Assembly (NCBI GenBank): GCA_015501055.1
Contig: JADNYV010000072.1
Location: 62,001-126,000 of the forward strand
Reading direction: 5' to 3'
Length of the DNA stretch: 64,000 nucleotides
Source: Mucidula mucida
Taxonomy: Eukaryota > Basidiomycota > Agaricomycetes > Agaricales > Physalacriaceae
Shown here: in pieces, positions 34,301-43,788 of the stretch
Position numbering within the stretch: the stretch's first letter is position 1
Layout: each line of letters starts with the position of its first letter
Position numbers and translations under genes: made by a program
The notes under the pieces: model-generated
What the model was told of the DNA's origin: nothing
Database searches by the model: none
The model's input: only the letters and a program-made list of their open reading frames with translations

Positions 34301-35226
34301 CTACTGCGGGAGCTTCGCAAAACCCAACTCTTCGGCCAACTTCTTCTTCTCCTCGTCGTTCATTTCGGTCCATAGACCCCGAATCGTCTGGGGTCGACCC
34401 TTCTTAGGACAGAACCTGCTGACATGGCCGTGTTCGCCACAGCTGAAGCAAAGTCCTCTTCGACGTGCGTTGTCGATGTCCATCGGTCTGCCGGCTCCTC
34501 CATAGGTAACGCCGGTGGCATCTCGTCGTGTGATTGGCGTCGGGGGTGGATTCATAGGTTGACTCTCGATGTAGCCGCCTGCGGAGCTTGGGGCCGGACT
34601 GCATGCCGGACCTCTTGCTCGCCGCCCGCCTTCTCCATAGCTAATTGATCTGAATGATCTGTGCCTTCCAATCCTTGTACTTCTTTGGCAACCCATCTCG
34701 GCTGCCATAGATCTGGTCGATGATCTTCTCGTTGACATTGGTCTCGAGAAGTGCACGACAAATGCGTCATCCTTCAAGTATTCCGCCTGAGTAAGCAGGA
34801 CCTCGAACTTCTGAAAGAAATCTTGAGTGGTGTCTTGCCCCTGGCGCAACCGTTTGATCTGATCTTGCGCATCTCGCGCGAGGTTGGAGTCCACAAATCG
34901 CTCCTTCAAGTTCTCCTTGAACTCAGTCCAAGAGACTGTCCATTCCTCTTCTTCCTCGTTGAAGTTCTGGTCCGAGTAGTTCTGGACCCATGCATCAACG
35001 TGATCTCCTCGGATGTAGGAGAGAACAACATCATCCTTTCGGAGTCAGATGTGAGGTTGTTCTTCTTGTCACGGATGTATGTGAACATTGATCGCCACCA
35101 GCTCTTGTACTTGGACTTGTCCCCGTCATAGTCATAAGGCTTGTTGACAAGGGATCGGCCTTTGGTTTCGTCATTGGCGTGATGAGCGGGTGTGTGATGA
35201 GCGGCTTCGGGTGCTTCGTTGGACAT
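34301..35226 (-). CDS. gag: Retrotransposon gag (frameshifted)
   Basis: Starts at the ATG at 35226 (MSNEAPEAAHHTPAHH). It continues through a capsid-like helical region, SKYKSWWRSMFTYIRDKKN, which breaks frame near 35,010. It resumes with LKERFVDSNLARDAQDQIKRL and TTQDFFQKFEVLLTQAEY, breaks again near 34,740, and ends with a CCHC zinc knuckle CFSCGEHGHVSRFC at about 34,420-34,470. Gag forms the particle and binds the element RNA. Two frame breaks make this copy defective as read. Confidence 0.85.
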
Positions 35227-35809
35227 GATGATCGGGGTGATGGGATCGGAGAGTGAAAGGGTGAAAGTGGGGATATGGGTGATGCGGATTTGGATGAAAC
35301 GGGTGAGGGAATAGAGGTTTGGATGAATAGGGAGGGATCGCCTAGATCTGAAATAGAATCCAGGACTTGGTAGGGTGGGGAATGATGATGTGTATCGTAA
35401 GGTAAGTAAAGTAGGTAGGTATCGTAACTGTCTACCTATTTTACCGGCTACTGACTACGTATCTACGGAGCCCAAGAGCTCGTCACAAGTTCGCAATTGC
35501 CCAGCCGACGTCCCTCTGGTGTGAGGTAAGCCGAAGTTTTCCTGGGAACGGGGGTTGACCCGTAAACAGCGCCCACTGAAGTGCAACTGCCAAAAGTTCG
35601 TTCTCGTGAGAGCGGCTACTTCCAGCACCCGAGGCAGTTATCTCTAACTGTTAGCCGGCGCTACTGGGACCAATACACATGTATGCGGACGTGCGCTGGA
35701 ATTAGGAATCCGTCGATCTGTAAACAGGGAAAGGGAATAGGGAATGTGTGATGATCAAACAGCGAAGTGCTGATCAACGATCAGGGATGTGTGGTAGGTG
35801 GTAGAAAGT
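35227..35809 (-). other. Retrotransposon 5' leader
   Basis: Non-coding leader between primer-binding site and gag on the minus strand; no ORF of note. Purine-rich direct words (gaaaggg, gggtgat) near gag. Confidence 0.6.
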
Positions 35810-35820
35810 AGTTCCGATCT
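35810..35820 (-). promoter_or_regulatory. Putative self-priming primer-binding site (Tf1-type)
   Basis: Two bases inside the 5' LTR lies AGATCGGAACT (element orientation). Its exact complement AGTTCCGATCT occurs in each LTR, 33 nt downstream of a TATATAA box, where the RNA is expected to start. Eleven paired bases is the arrangement known from Tf1, whose mRNA 5' end primes its own reverse transcription. No tRNA 3'-end match (TGG start) is seen. Confidence 0.8.
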
Positions 35821-35822
35821 TC

Positions 35823-36351
35823 TGTTAGCGACTGACTAAGCCACGAGACTCAACCAGGTACCACAGCAAGAACTAAGGAAGAAGTGTTCGCGTTCGTAAG
35901 ACTAGGCTAGGCCAGGTGTATAAACGAGATCGGAACTAAAGTACAATGATACTACGCTACTGCTTATATACTAGTAAGTCTGTGTTTGGGACTCCTTGTC
36001 CATACGTGTTTCTGCTAGGGTTAACTCCACGCCCTTACCCAGTGTTGTATGCTACTAGTCCATGAAACCATTAAATACGAGTGGTAACTGCATGTAAGTA
36101 ATAATACTGAAACAACCATGTGTGCTACGAGTGTCGGCGGTGTGTATACAATAGGGAGTCCATGAGGTATCGGCATGTATGATGTCATCCATGTGTTGGA
36201 CGTGTGTCCGACATGAGTACGGCTTCGGTAATGAAAAGGAGTATGATCGGTGACGAAACAGATGATGAAACAGTCCGCTGGTTGATAAGACAAGGCCCCC
36301 CGATAAGATATGATAAGATGTGAAAATGTGAAAATATGGCGATTCATAACA
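35823..36351 (-). repeat. 5' LTR
   Basis: 529 bp, same ends as the 3' LTR. On the minus strand it holds a TATATAA promoter box and the predicted RNA start AGTTCCGATCT (complement at 35927-35937). Confidence 0.95.
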
Positions 36352-37559
36352 AGAACGGTACGTTTTTGTCGTCCTACGATAGTTTCCTTTTACTCGTTTT
36401 TGATAGGACACCTGGCAATTCGTATCAGTGCACTTGCTCATGGGACGTCGTGGCGCAGGCAATGATGCAGGAAAACAGACAGTCACTTATAGCGTGATTG
36501 ACGACAGGGAGTCTGCCTTTTGGGTTCTCTTCTATGTCGCTGTCCGTTACCTCAGGCAAAACCTATCGGAGACCAAGCTCTACAAGGTCCTAGACTCGTG
36601 TTTTAATACTAGCAGCATCGATAAACATCATAGAGACGTGGGCAAGTCACCGATAGGCCTGCCAAAATTGGCAATTTTGATGGAGTTGGCACGATCTTCA
36701 AAGAGAAGTGTCCTCTTCCACATTCAGGAAATGAACGACCTACTCCACGAGTTGGCCAATTCGCTGGTTTACCAATACGTTGATGTCGAGGACATCTCCG
36801 AAGAGCAGCGAAGCGCGTATGAAGGTCTGCTGCAGATGTTTGGTCCTGATTCTGGACCAGTTAAGGTCAACCCGTACTACAAATATGTGACCGCCAAGAA
36901 CAACATGGAGGGTAGCACAACCTGGTTCCATGAGACCCTCCGAAAGTATGCCGATCAACTCCCTTCCAACACCTCCGATGAGCACCTCAACCCGTGCTAT
37001 CCCAAGGATATATGCTACGCGACGAAGCGCAAGTTGGAGGCACTGGACTCAAATATGTCGCTGGGCCGCGTGGACGGTATGGGAGGAAACCTGATACCCA
37101 GCTCTCAAGGTTTTGTGTCACATTTGTATGAGGAAGAGGAGGTCGTCCACAACGCGAAGAGAAAGAAGACAAAGAAGTAATGTACATAAACGGCTAGCAA
37201 GCCGCTCTATACGATTTCACATGTCATATGTCTTATGATCTCATCTTGTACACATCGATTATGTCCTCTTTGTTCTAGTTCTAAATGTCTGAATTTTTAT
37301 TTGCTACCTCAGAAACTTCCGGCCGAACGTCACTCCTTGACAATCAACCATCACTGGCAAGCGCTGAAGATGCTTCTCAGACAAAAGTAAGTTGTTCAAT
37401 ACTACCAACCGGCGTAGGAAAGGTCATCTACGGATTACCCTTTGCCAGCGGTTTCTTTCCACTGTCATTTTGCGCGCGTTTGAAATGTATGAATTCCAAC
37501 GTTATATCAAGTATCAATCACTGACCTGAAATGAGAGATTTTTCCCTTCAATATTGTCT

Positions 37560-37795
37560 TGCGGAAAGAGAACTCTGGCATATAGAGTACAAACTCGATA
37601 GATGCAGCGTGCCCCCGGCTTTCCTTGCGCAATATATTTCATTATCGCAGGTCGTGTCCCAGGCTGGCCGCGCTATGTGTGGACTAGCAGTATGTGTTCC
37701 TCTTTGCTCAATCTTTGAAGAATTGTTGTGTTTGAAGGGAAGGCTAGAGCGAAGATCAGGTTAGGACGAGCGACTACTACTCTCCGGACGCGTTC
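37560..37795 (+). repeat. Inner inverted segment X, left
   Basis: Matches the reverse complement of about 49,560-49,780, including a shared ggctggccgcgctatgt core and the end encoding LKGRL-ERRSG. It lies inside the main arms, so it belongs to an inner layer of the inverted structure. Confidence 0.75.
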
Positions 37796-37836
37796 CTTAG
37801 TATATGATAAGTCAGTCATCTGTTTCCTTTTCCAAG

Positions 37837-38830
37837 ATGACAATCTTCGACACGCTTTCAGCTACGAGCTTGTCTGAAGTAGCTGAATTGTCTGCCAGGC
37901 CCGCGGGTTTGTATGTCCCCTCCTCGAAACTACTTTCTTGCGGATTCTCACGAAATCATTCATTCTGCGAACTTCATATAGAGGAGACATCGCGGTTGCA
38001 TCCTTGGGTGCTGCATGGGTCGCCGGCTTGGCAACATTTGTTTTCTCAGGCATAGGGTTATGGACTTTTCTGGCCAGCGCCACTGTGACGCTTTTCATGT
38101 ACCTCACCACAATCATCTGGGTTGCCATTCTCTACCGTCTTTCGCCTCTTCACCCCCTGTGGGCAGGGTGGGCAAGCGCTTCATGGATAGTACAACGAGT
38201 ATGGCAACTTGGTCGAACAGGTATTAGGCTGCAGAGTCTTTCATCTTACTGAGGTGTCAACTTAGGACTCAACGCCCTTTCGATCACGTTGCAGGATGAC
38301 TTCCAGCCCATTTCCGCGACGGCTCAAAGTATGGACAAGAGTGATGCCTATCGTCAAGGACGCGTGCCTCATGGTGGATTGTTCTTTTCCAGTTGAGGGA
38401 GGAACACAACCGACTTGTCACCTCATGCATTTTCTAGACTCGACCATTTGATGAAAGTCGCCGACAAGTGCACATGACAGATGCTGCAGTTCATTGGCAA
38501 GCGACGAGATGCCAACGGTCTGACATTGGAGTTTCAATCTCATTTGGGCAGTCAAACTGTATTGTACGTTTCTGGCCAGCATTGTTATAGTCTGGCTTTA
38601 ATGACAGGAACATTAGGAAATGATGGACAAGGGAGATCCAGATACCAAAGTGGACAACGTCCAGAATGGGACTGCAGCATTCGAAATGTATGACAAGTCT
38701 ACGCTGCTAGACAGATTTCATATCGCGCGCGACCTCTACTTATCTGCTGTTATGGGGAAGTTCCATCTTTGTATAACCTGCCCGCCGCGAAGGAATTGCG
38801 AAGCGTACTTGCTGTGTACATGATGTCATC
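37837..38830 (+). pseudogene. Cytochrome P450, N-terminal relic
   Basis: Reads as a broken P450 start. There are two hydrophobic helices (AAWVAGLATFVFSGIGLW, TLFMYLTTIIWVAILY), then YRLSPLHPL, the usual hinge before the proline-rich region. After a frame change comes GKRFMDSTT...YGNLV, then an LSITLQDDFQPI...SMDKSDAYRQGRVPHGGLFF block, where P450s have the first substrate-recognition region. DGDP-like sequence follows (GDPDTKVDNVQNGTAAFEM). The I-helix, ExxR and heme-binding Cys regions are missing, with several frames and stops. It is dead. In the mirror position of the right side this sequence is absent, so it was inserted on the left or lost on the right. Confidence 0.72.
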
Positions 38831-38859
38831 CCTTTGGAGGCTTTGTTCTGCCGCCTTCG

Positions 38860-39900
38860 TTGGACTTAAGCGCTCGAGCTGTCGAACAACGAACCTGAAC
38901 CAATGGATTCCCGATATGTAGCGGTCGAAGCTCTTCTATGGCTGTTCCCTAGGCTCCTCCATATTGCTGTTAATGGTATTGGATGATTGGCATGCATCTA
39001 GTCTTTGTAGGACGACATTTTGGAAGGAAGACTTCCAGAGATACCTTCAGAGCCATCATTCCCTTCTGGCAGGGTGGCTGTTCGATTAACCGTTCCTACT
39101 ATGTGGGCTTCCATACTGGTGTCGTCCCGACGTCATCCTCATGACATCGCAACATGATTGTTGTGCCTCCCAGGAAGGTCATATTGGTGGCGTATTCATA
39201 GTCTGAATCACCGTCAGGTAACGAGATCATACTGTATATTCTTCTACAGCAAACCGGACGTCTACGCTGCCAACAGGCGAGCTATACAGCTCTCCATTTC
39301 GTCAGCTCGATATTTAAAGTCCTTCGTGGCCTCACCTTTCATCCGTCCTTTGTCATGTCCGTTTCGAGGAGCAAGATCTATACTAAGGAGGAACGATTAT
39401 CTTCCTCCTCGTTTAGAGTTTGGAAATCGAGACTAGAGCAAGACCGTCTCCGAGTATGCCAGTTCTTCTCATACGGTTGTCTACTACAATCACCAGGGGA
39501 AAAACACGTTCTAGCGCTCCCCCGCTCAGAGTGCATCCACGATGCCGCCTACCCCGCGCCCTGCAACAGCCGGGCTTACAGCGCTTGACGGTGTAATCCG
39601 AGTTGTATCGTTGCTGACACCAGGCGCCATACGCGTCGATCTCTCCATCAAGCTTGACCTTTTTATTCATAGTTTTTCTCGTGATCTCCAACGCATAGTG
39701 CTCGACGTTCAAGGACCTGATGTGGCGGATCGAAGTCGTCCCCCGCTCAGTGCAGGTTCTATTCGTGAGGTGTACAGTAATCCTCCAACAAAATCTGGGC
39801 CTGAGGAGGTGAAGAAGACCAGAAGGCGGGAAGGAGGAGGCGAAGCGGAGGGGGTTGGTTAGGGAGCCTGTGCCCAGGCGTGTGGACATGTTGCATCACA
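38860..39900 (+). pseudogene. DUF6699 module copy B (broken)
   Basis: Upstream flank 38,860-39,350 and gene remnant from the ATG at 39355 (MSVSRSK) match copy A (5298-5966 plus flank) in the opposite orientation. The frame changes several times, and the second half keeps TPGAIRVDLSIKLDLFI and IREVYSN. It ends around 39,870 with the RRVD remnant. Non-functional. Confidence 0.8.
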
Positions 39901-40021
39901 GGACGTAATTTGTTGGGATCAAGCCGGCGGAAGCTTCGATTTCTGATGCTGGGTCTACGAGTGAATGGACGATCTGTTCTGAAGATACGGAGTGGTTTAA
40001 CTGTCTTCAAGGCATCACTAC

Positions 40022-40985
40022 TTATATCCTACTCTGCGCTACGTTACAAACAGTGTTTTCTGAAGATACTGTATCCTCAGCCAAATGCGTATCCTCTCGT
40101 TGTTCATGAATGAAAGTTTGTAATAAGGCTCTGCGCCACACTCTTTCGATAGTGTCATTCGTATCATCTTCTCGTCTGTGCTTAGGCAGAGGACGGGTAC
40201 GACGACCTCTCCATGGCCTCTTATCCCAGAATATGTCTTCTACCTCTACCGCCATAGGTAGCAATAGCGTGCCCTTAGTGCCAGAATTGGCATGTTTCGC
40301 TTGAAATCCGGGGATGACCCCAATGTGCGCGTACGCTTGCGAGTCCTCGTAACTTGAACTCTCATAGCGGAAAGCCGCATCATTGGGATATTCCGTGACG
40401 ACAAGATTCTGCTCTAGAAGCGGGGGCTCCGCATCTGGCAATGACGACGAGAAAGAGTGATAGTTAGTAGTAGACCAGCAGAACTACATACCCGCCTTTT
40501 GTTTCTTCGATATGCAGTCAGTTTACTTCGTCGGTATATCCGCCATCCGGCCAGGACTTTGTGGTGTCCATATCCGCAAGGTCGTACCTACTAACTGCAA
40601 CAAACACGAGGACAGCCTGCGCCAACCTGGAACGTTGGGATTGGACGGGGTGGGCATGACTGACAAGCGATGGGTTGATGTATGGCATGGCGGAAGTAGA
40701 TGGAATGACCGCCTGAATCAAGTGGCGGGTTAACAGGAAGATTGTGGCCATTCCCACCTTGTAAAGATCATTCTTTGTCCATTGTCCAGAGTCGGGCACG
40801 ATACATAGTTGCGCCCTGGCTGCGAAAAAATACACAAAGAAAACCATGCGCGACCTTTCTGCACTGCTGGTTGAAGGAGCGGAAACTGCCGAACCGCCTT
40901 CACAAGTTGAGGTTATTCCTTTGTACTCAGCGATACAGGCAAACGCCTTGACAAATGTTCCAGTGTATTCAAAGTTCTTGCCCGG
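40022..40985 (-). CDS. Hypothetical protein, possibly membrane-bound (3' part)
   Basis: A minus-strand frame open from about 40,985 carries KNFEYTGTFVKAFACI and a hydrophobic stretch (GMATIFLLTRHLIQAVI). It can be spliced (donor after YTDE near 40,523, acceptor near 40,430) to a hydrophilic C-terminal tail ending at 40022 that contains a basic run (KRPWRGRRTRPLPKHRR). No start codon was settled and I do not recognise the family. The splice is an inference. Confidence 0.3.
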
Positions 40986-41034
40986 CCTGATCGCGGACGT
41001 ACTCTAATTTGAGCCATACCATTAACAGTGCACT

Positions 41035-42049
41035 CTACATGTTAAACTCATCCAAAGGCATCCGCGGCCTCATATGGGTCCACATCATTTCCAGCTCCTT
41101 GATAAACGCGTCCACGTTCTGCAAAACGCTCATCGCAGTCTTCAGCTCGCTAGCACCATTCACCGCCGTCCTCGCCACATTTGCCGCCACATGCGACGCA
41201 TCCTCAGCTGCATTGGCAGTCTCCATAGCCTTGGCCATCAACGTCTCCGCCTCTACCGTCAACCGCTCCGACTCTTTCATCAACTCGTCCAAGCCATCCG
41301 ATAATGGACAGGGAGCCTCTCTACTGCGATCTACATCCGCTATGCGCTCCTTGAGTAACCCCACTTGATCTTCGAGCAGGCGCTGTTTCTGCTGCATGAG
41401 CGCACGCACGAGGACTGTGATACCTTGGGACTCTTTGGTGAGGTTCCGTGCTTGCTCAGAGAGCTTCTGGACTTGGCCGGCGATGCGTTCGGCTTCGTCT
41501 GCGGCGGCTTCGACGTCCCGGGCGCGTGCGCTGACTTCGCGGACCATTTTGAACTTGGGTGAAATGAAATATGGGATGGGTGGGTGGGAGGAGAAGGAGA
41601 GGGCTTACGCGGGTGAGGTGCAAGTCTGGGAGGTATTTGGTTGAGAGGTTGAGGAAGGATTGGGATGGGTCGGAGGTGGCAATGCCTTGGGTCAGTGCGG
41701 TGCATATGGCTTCAACGGATTGCATGTGTCTGTACAGAACGCTTGAGCATATCCAGGAGTGAGATGGGAGGAATGCAGATACGCTTTGGTTGCCTCGTCG
41801 ATGAGGTGTAGAGAATGTCTCTTTCGAATAAGCATGGAGGTGGTATCGACGTTGAGGTTGACTTGAAGAGCGGCATTAGACAGAGCTGTGCCGAATATTA
41901 GATACACGTTGCTGGGTTGAGACGACGTATAGGAAACCTGCGTTGTTGGCTGCCAATGACGTAGAGGCGCTGGCGAGGTGCTCTTCTACTGGTACACCAT
42001 TGAGCTCAGGCGAGACAGTTATGCTGGTGTTATCGATATCGTTATCCAT
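41035..42049 (-). CDS. Hypothetical coiled-coil protein
   Basis: Four exons join cleanly on the minus strand. They are MDNDIDNTSITVSPELNG... from the ATG at 42049 to about 41,938; SNAALQVNLNVDTTSMLIR...; MQSVEAICTALTQGIATSD...YLPDLHLTR; and a long last exon to the stop at 41035. The last ~170 residues are Ala/Glu/Lys-rich with heptad spacing (AERIAGQVQKLSEQARNL, QRLLEDQVGLLKERIAD, LMKESERLTVEAETLMAKAM), so a long coiled coil is likely. There is no signal peptide or membrane helix. The family is not recognised. Introns are 50-55 nt and all frames close, which supports a real gene. Confidence 0.65.
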
Positions 42050-42199
42050 GAGTATCAAGCGCGTAGAGTCGGCTGCTGTGATCGTTTCGGCCAAGAAACA
42101 ATTCGGCGATCAGGTGACAGGTCCATGACATACGACGGTGGCAGTGCTGTGCCTGAGTGGCGCGTCCAGCGGCAGATGGTCTGACAGTTTCATAGTTGT

Positions 42200-43380
42200 G
42201 CTTGCCGTGAGGCTTGGAAGACCGGCCTCGAAGAACATGTTGCAATGCTCAGAAATATTCAGCACTTGTCCGATGCCTTCATCCGAAAGTCTAGCCAACG
42301 ACTCTCACAGGAAGAAAGCAATCATCGACGATGGGGTAGGGATCTGCTTCCAAACAGGTGACCCGCGTAATGCTCCCTTGATTCCCCCGGAGGATATGAC
42401 TGACGAGTCGACACTTCTTGCTCTAGGTATACAACGTGCTCTTGAGTGCACACAGGACGAAGCCACGCTCACCGTTGTGACGAACTTGACAGTATCTCTA
42501 GAGAAGATTGAAGACGAAGGTTGGCGGAGGACGTGCCCACGGCATATCAGGGGGTGGTCGCTTAACTGAGGGAAAAGAAAGCAGTGACTTACTTACTTCC
42601 AACTGGAGAAGAGCCCGAGACACCTCGGGATAAGAGGGGCCAGACTCTAGCGCAGCAAGCAGCGGACCAAAAACTCAGCGGGCTCACCAGCAGAACCGCT
42701 ACCAGACCTACGACCCTCTGCGGCGCTGATAACGGGTAGGAAACTCAAGGGGTTAACGCAGCGCACCGCGTATGCAGAGTTAAAGAAAAGGCTAGCAGTA
42801 AAGCAGCGACAATGCCTTAAAAGAGATCAATGGAACAGCTCCCACAAAGGCAAAGATATGGCTATCTCTTTGAGGTACAAACACAAGCAAGAAAAGCCCA
42901 ACTTTCCGTTGGAAAGGGATACACGAAGCACACGCGACCGGTGATTTCTTCAACAGGATGGAAAATATGGCACACCTTGCCGTTTTCCCAAGCTGCGGGA
43001 CAATACGATGCAGCATGGACTGTGCCTCCGGCGCACACGAAGTGATAAGTATGGGGAGAAACAAAGGTAACGGACAGGAGAAATGTAGTCCAAGCTGTAG
43101 TATGGGCTAGTTCTGGGATGTGGCGCAGCCTGACCGAGTAAAAGTGAGATGGCGACGGAAGGACTGAAGGCTCTTTCCTGATCTGGGAATTACAAAACAA
43201 GAGACGAATCGAAAATGGCGATGACTTAGACCAATGTACAGTAGGGATCAGAAACCCTGAACATACAGAGCAGCGCTCAAGGCGGCGGCAAAGGCGGATT
43301 TTGCAATGACCAACAGAGCAAAATTTGGGAAACAAGCCATTCTTGGCAGCAGCTTTGATCCAAGGTGTCAACCTGACTCC
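42200..43380 (+). pseudogene. RNase H-type (LINE-derived?) relic, copy 1
   Basis: A coding-like stretch with KKAIIDDGVGICFQTGDPRNAPLIPP...LLALGIQRAL...LTVVTNL...LEKIEDEGW resembles the RNase H-like proteins common in Agaricomycetes, from non-LTR elements. The GDPRN and TN/ALxAL blocks line up, but catalytic acidic residues are not convincing. Later frames contain DLxLxxK/KKRLAVKQRQ remnants. Stops and frame changes make it non-coding now. A second, shorter relic with IPPQDMNDETSLVALGV lies at 61,660-61,900. Confidence 0.45.
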
Positions 43381-43788
43381 GTGGCATTACTTACTAATGT
43401 GCGTTAATGCATTTTGACCACCCATCCAGTCACACAGGTCGAAGCCCGGTGAAATTGGAATTAGAATTACACGGCGCCATGGCTCCGTAAGCGTGCATCC
43501 TGAAAAAGAAAGAAAAAGAAGAAAGCAATCACCATGCCTATCACTTTGCGTGTTTGATGATATGATGGCTTGCGTGGTACGACGTGTCGGTCTCACATGG
43601 ATTTATGATAGTCGCCGCACATCTAATCCACTTTTAATAAGGAATGATGCATTCCAGAAAAAGACATGACCGCCCGTTCGCATCGTGGTAGAACATAGTG
43701 CGGTAACTGGCCATCTGTGTGACCGCGTGCACTGTTTGAGTTTGAAAGAAAATGAATTCTCAACCAACGATAAATATCAGAAACGCGA
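43381..43788. other. 3' flank of RNase H-type relic
   Basis: No gene. Part (about 43,630-43,700) resembles 62,935-63,000 (shared gacc-gc-cgttcg-atcgtgg words), which fits duplication of the relic with its flank. Confidence 0.4.

Larger units (their letters stand above)
29834..36351 (-). mobile_element. Ty3/gypsy chromovirus LTR retrotransposon, complete, in FunK1
   Basis: 6.5-kb element in minus orientation. LTRs are 29834-30364 (3' LTR, 531 bp) and 35823-36351 (5' LTR, 529 bp), about 98-99% identical, with TG...CA ends. The 5-bp target duplication AGAAC lies at 29829-29833 and 36352-36356. Order along the element: 5' LTR, primer-binding site, leader, gag with zinc knuckle, protease, reverse transcriptase, RNase H, integrase, chromodomain, polypurine tract, 3' LTR. 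Frame breaks in gag and between protease and RT mean this copy is probably not autonomous as read. The chromodomain places it among chromoviruses. Confidence 0.97.
27875..37180 (+). pseudogene. FunK1 protein kinase, left-arm copy, disrupted by nonsense codon and retrotransposon
   Basis: The ~730-aa coding sequence is split. 27875-29830 encodes the N-terminal part and the catalytic loop, and 36357-37180 encodes the C-terminal part starting at GTWQF-equivalent sequence; the 6.5-kb element lies between. Conserved FunK1 features are GFSASI near the start, the long acidic insert (KVEEQEVGEEKGDVDMDKDE), HILHRDISVGNIMIAKD (catalytic HRD and Asn), DWDLCL (the DFG position), and after the element LLMGRRGAG and the D-R-E-S-x-F-W-V-L helix. 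In addition the Arg codon after MIAKD is TGA (29760-29762), where the right copy has CGA. This copy is therefore dead twice over. FunK1 is an Agaricomycete-expanded kinase family of unknown targets. Confidence 0.9.
21860..37540 (+). repeat. Left arm of large imperfect inverted duplication
   Basis: Matches the reverse complement of about 53,385-61,645 in gene order and sequence. The series is an outer non-coding flank (ttccttgaaggacagaagct-like block), DUF6699, a repeated fragment, an unknown protein, GCGCGGTGTTGA repeats, pirin and FunK1 with its 3' flank. Without the inserted retrotransposon the arm is about 9.1 kb; the right arm is about 8.3 kb. Arms differ by many substitutions and indels, so the duplication is not recent. 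Borders are estimates. Confidence 0.85.

Noticed and set aside
34751..35131. 126-aa plus-strand ORF
   Set aside because: Antisense shadow of gag.
41340..41705. Pro/Ser-rich minus-strand ORF
   Set aside because: It is another frame of the coiled-coil gene and its intron; the spliced model explains the region better.
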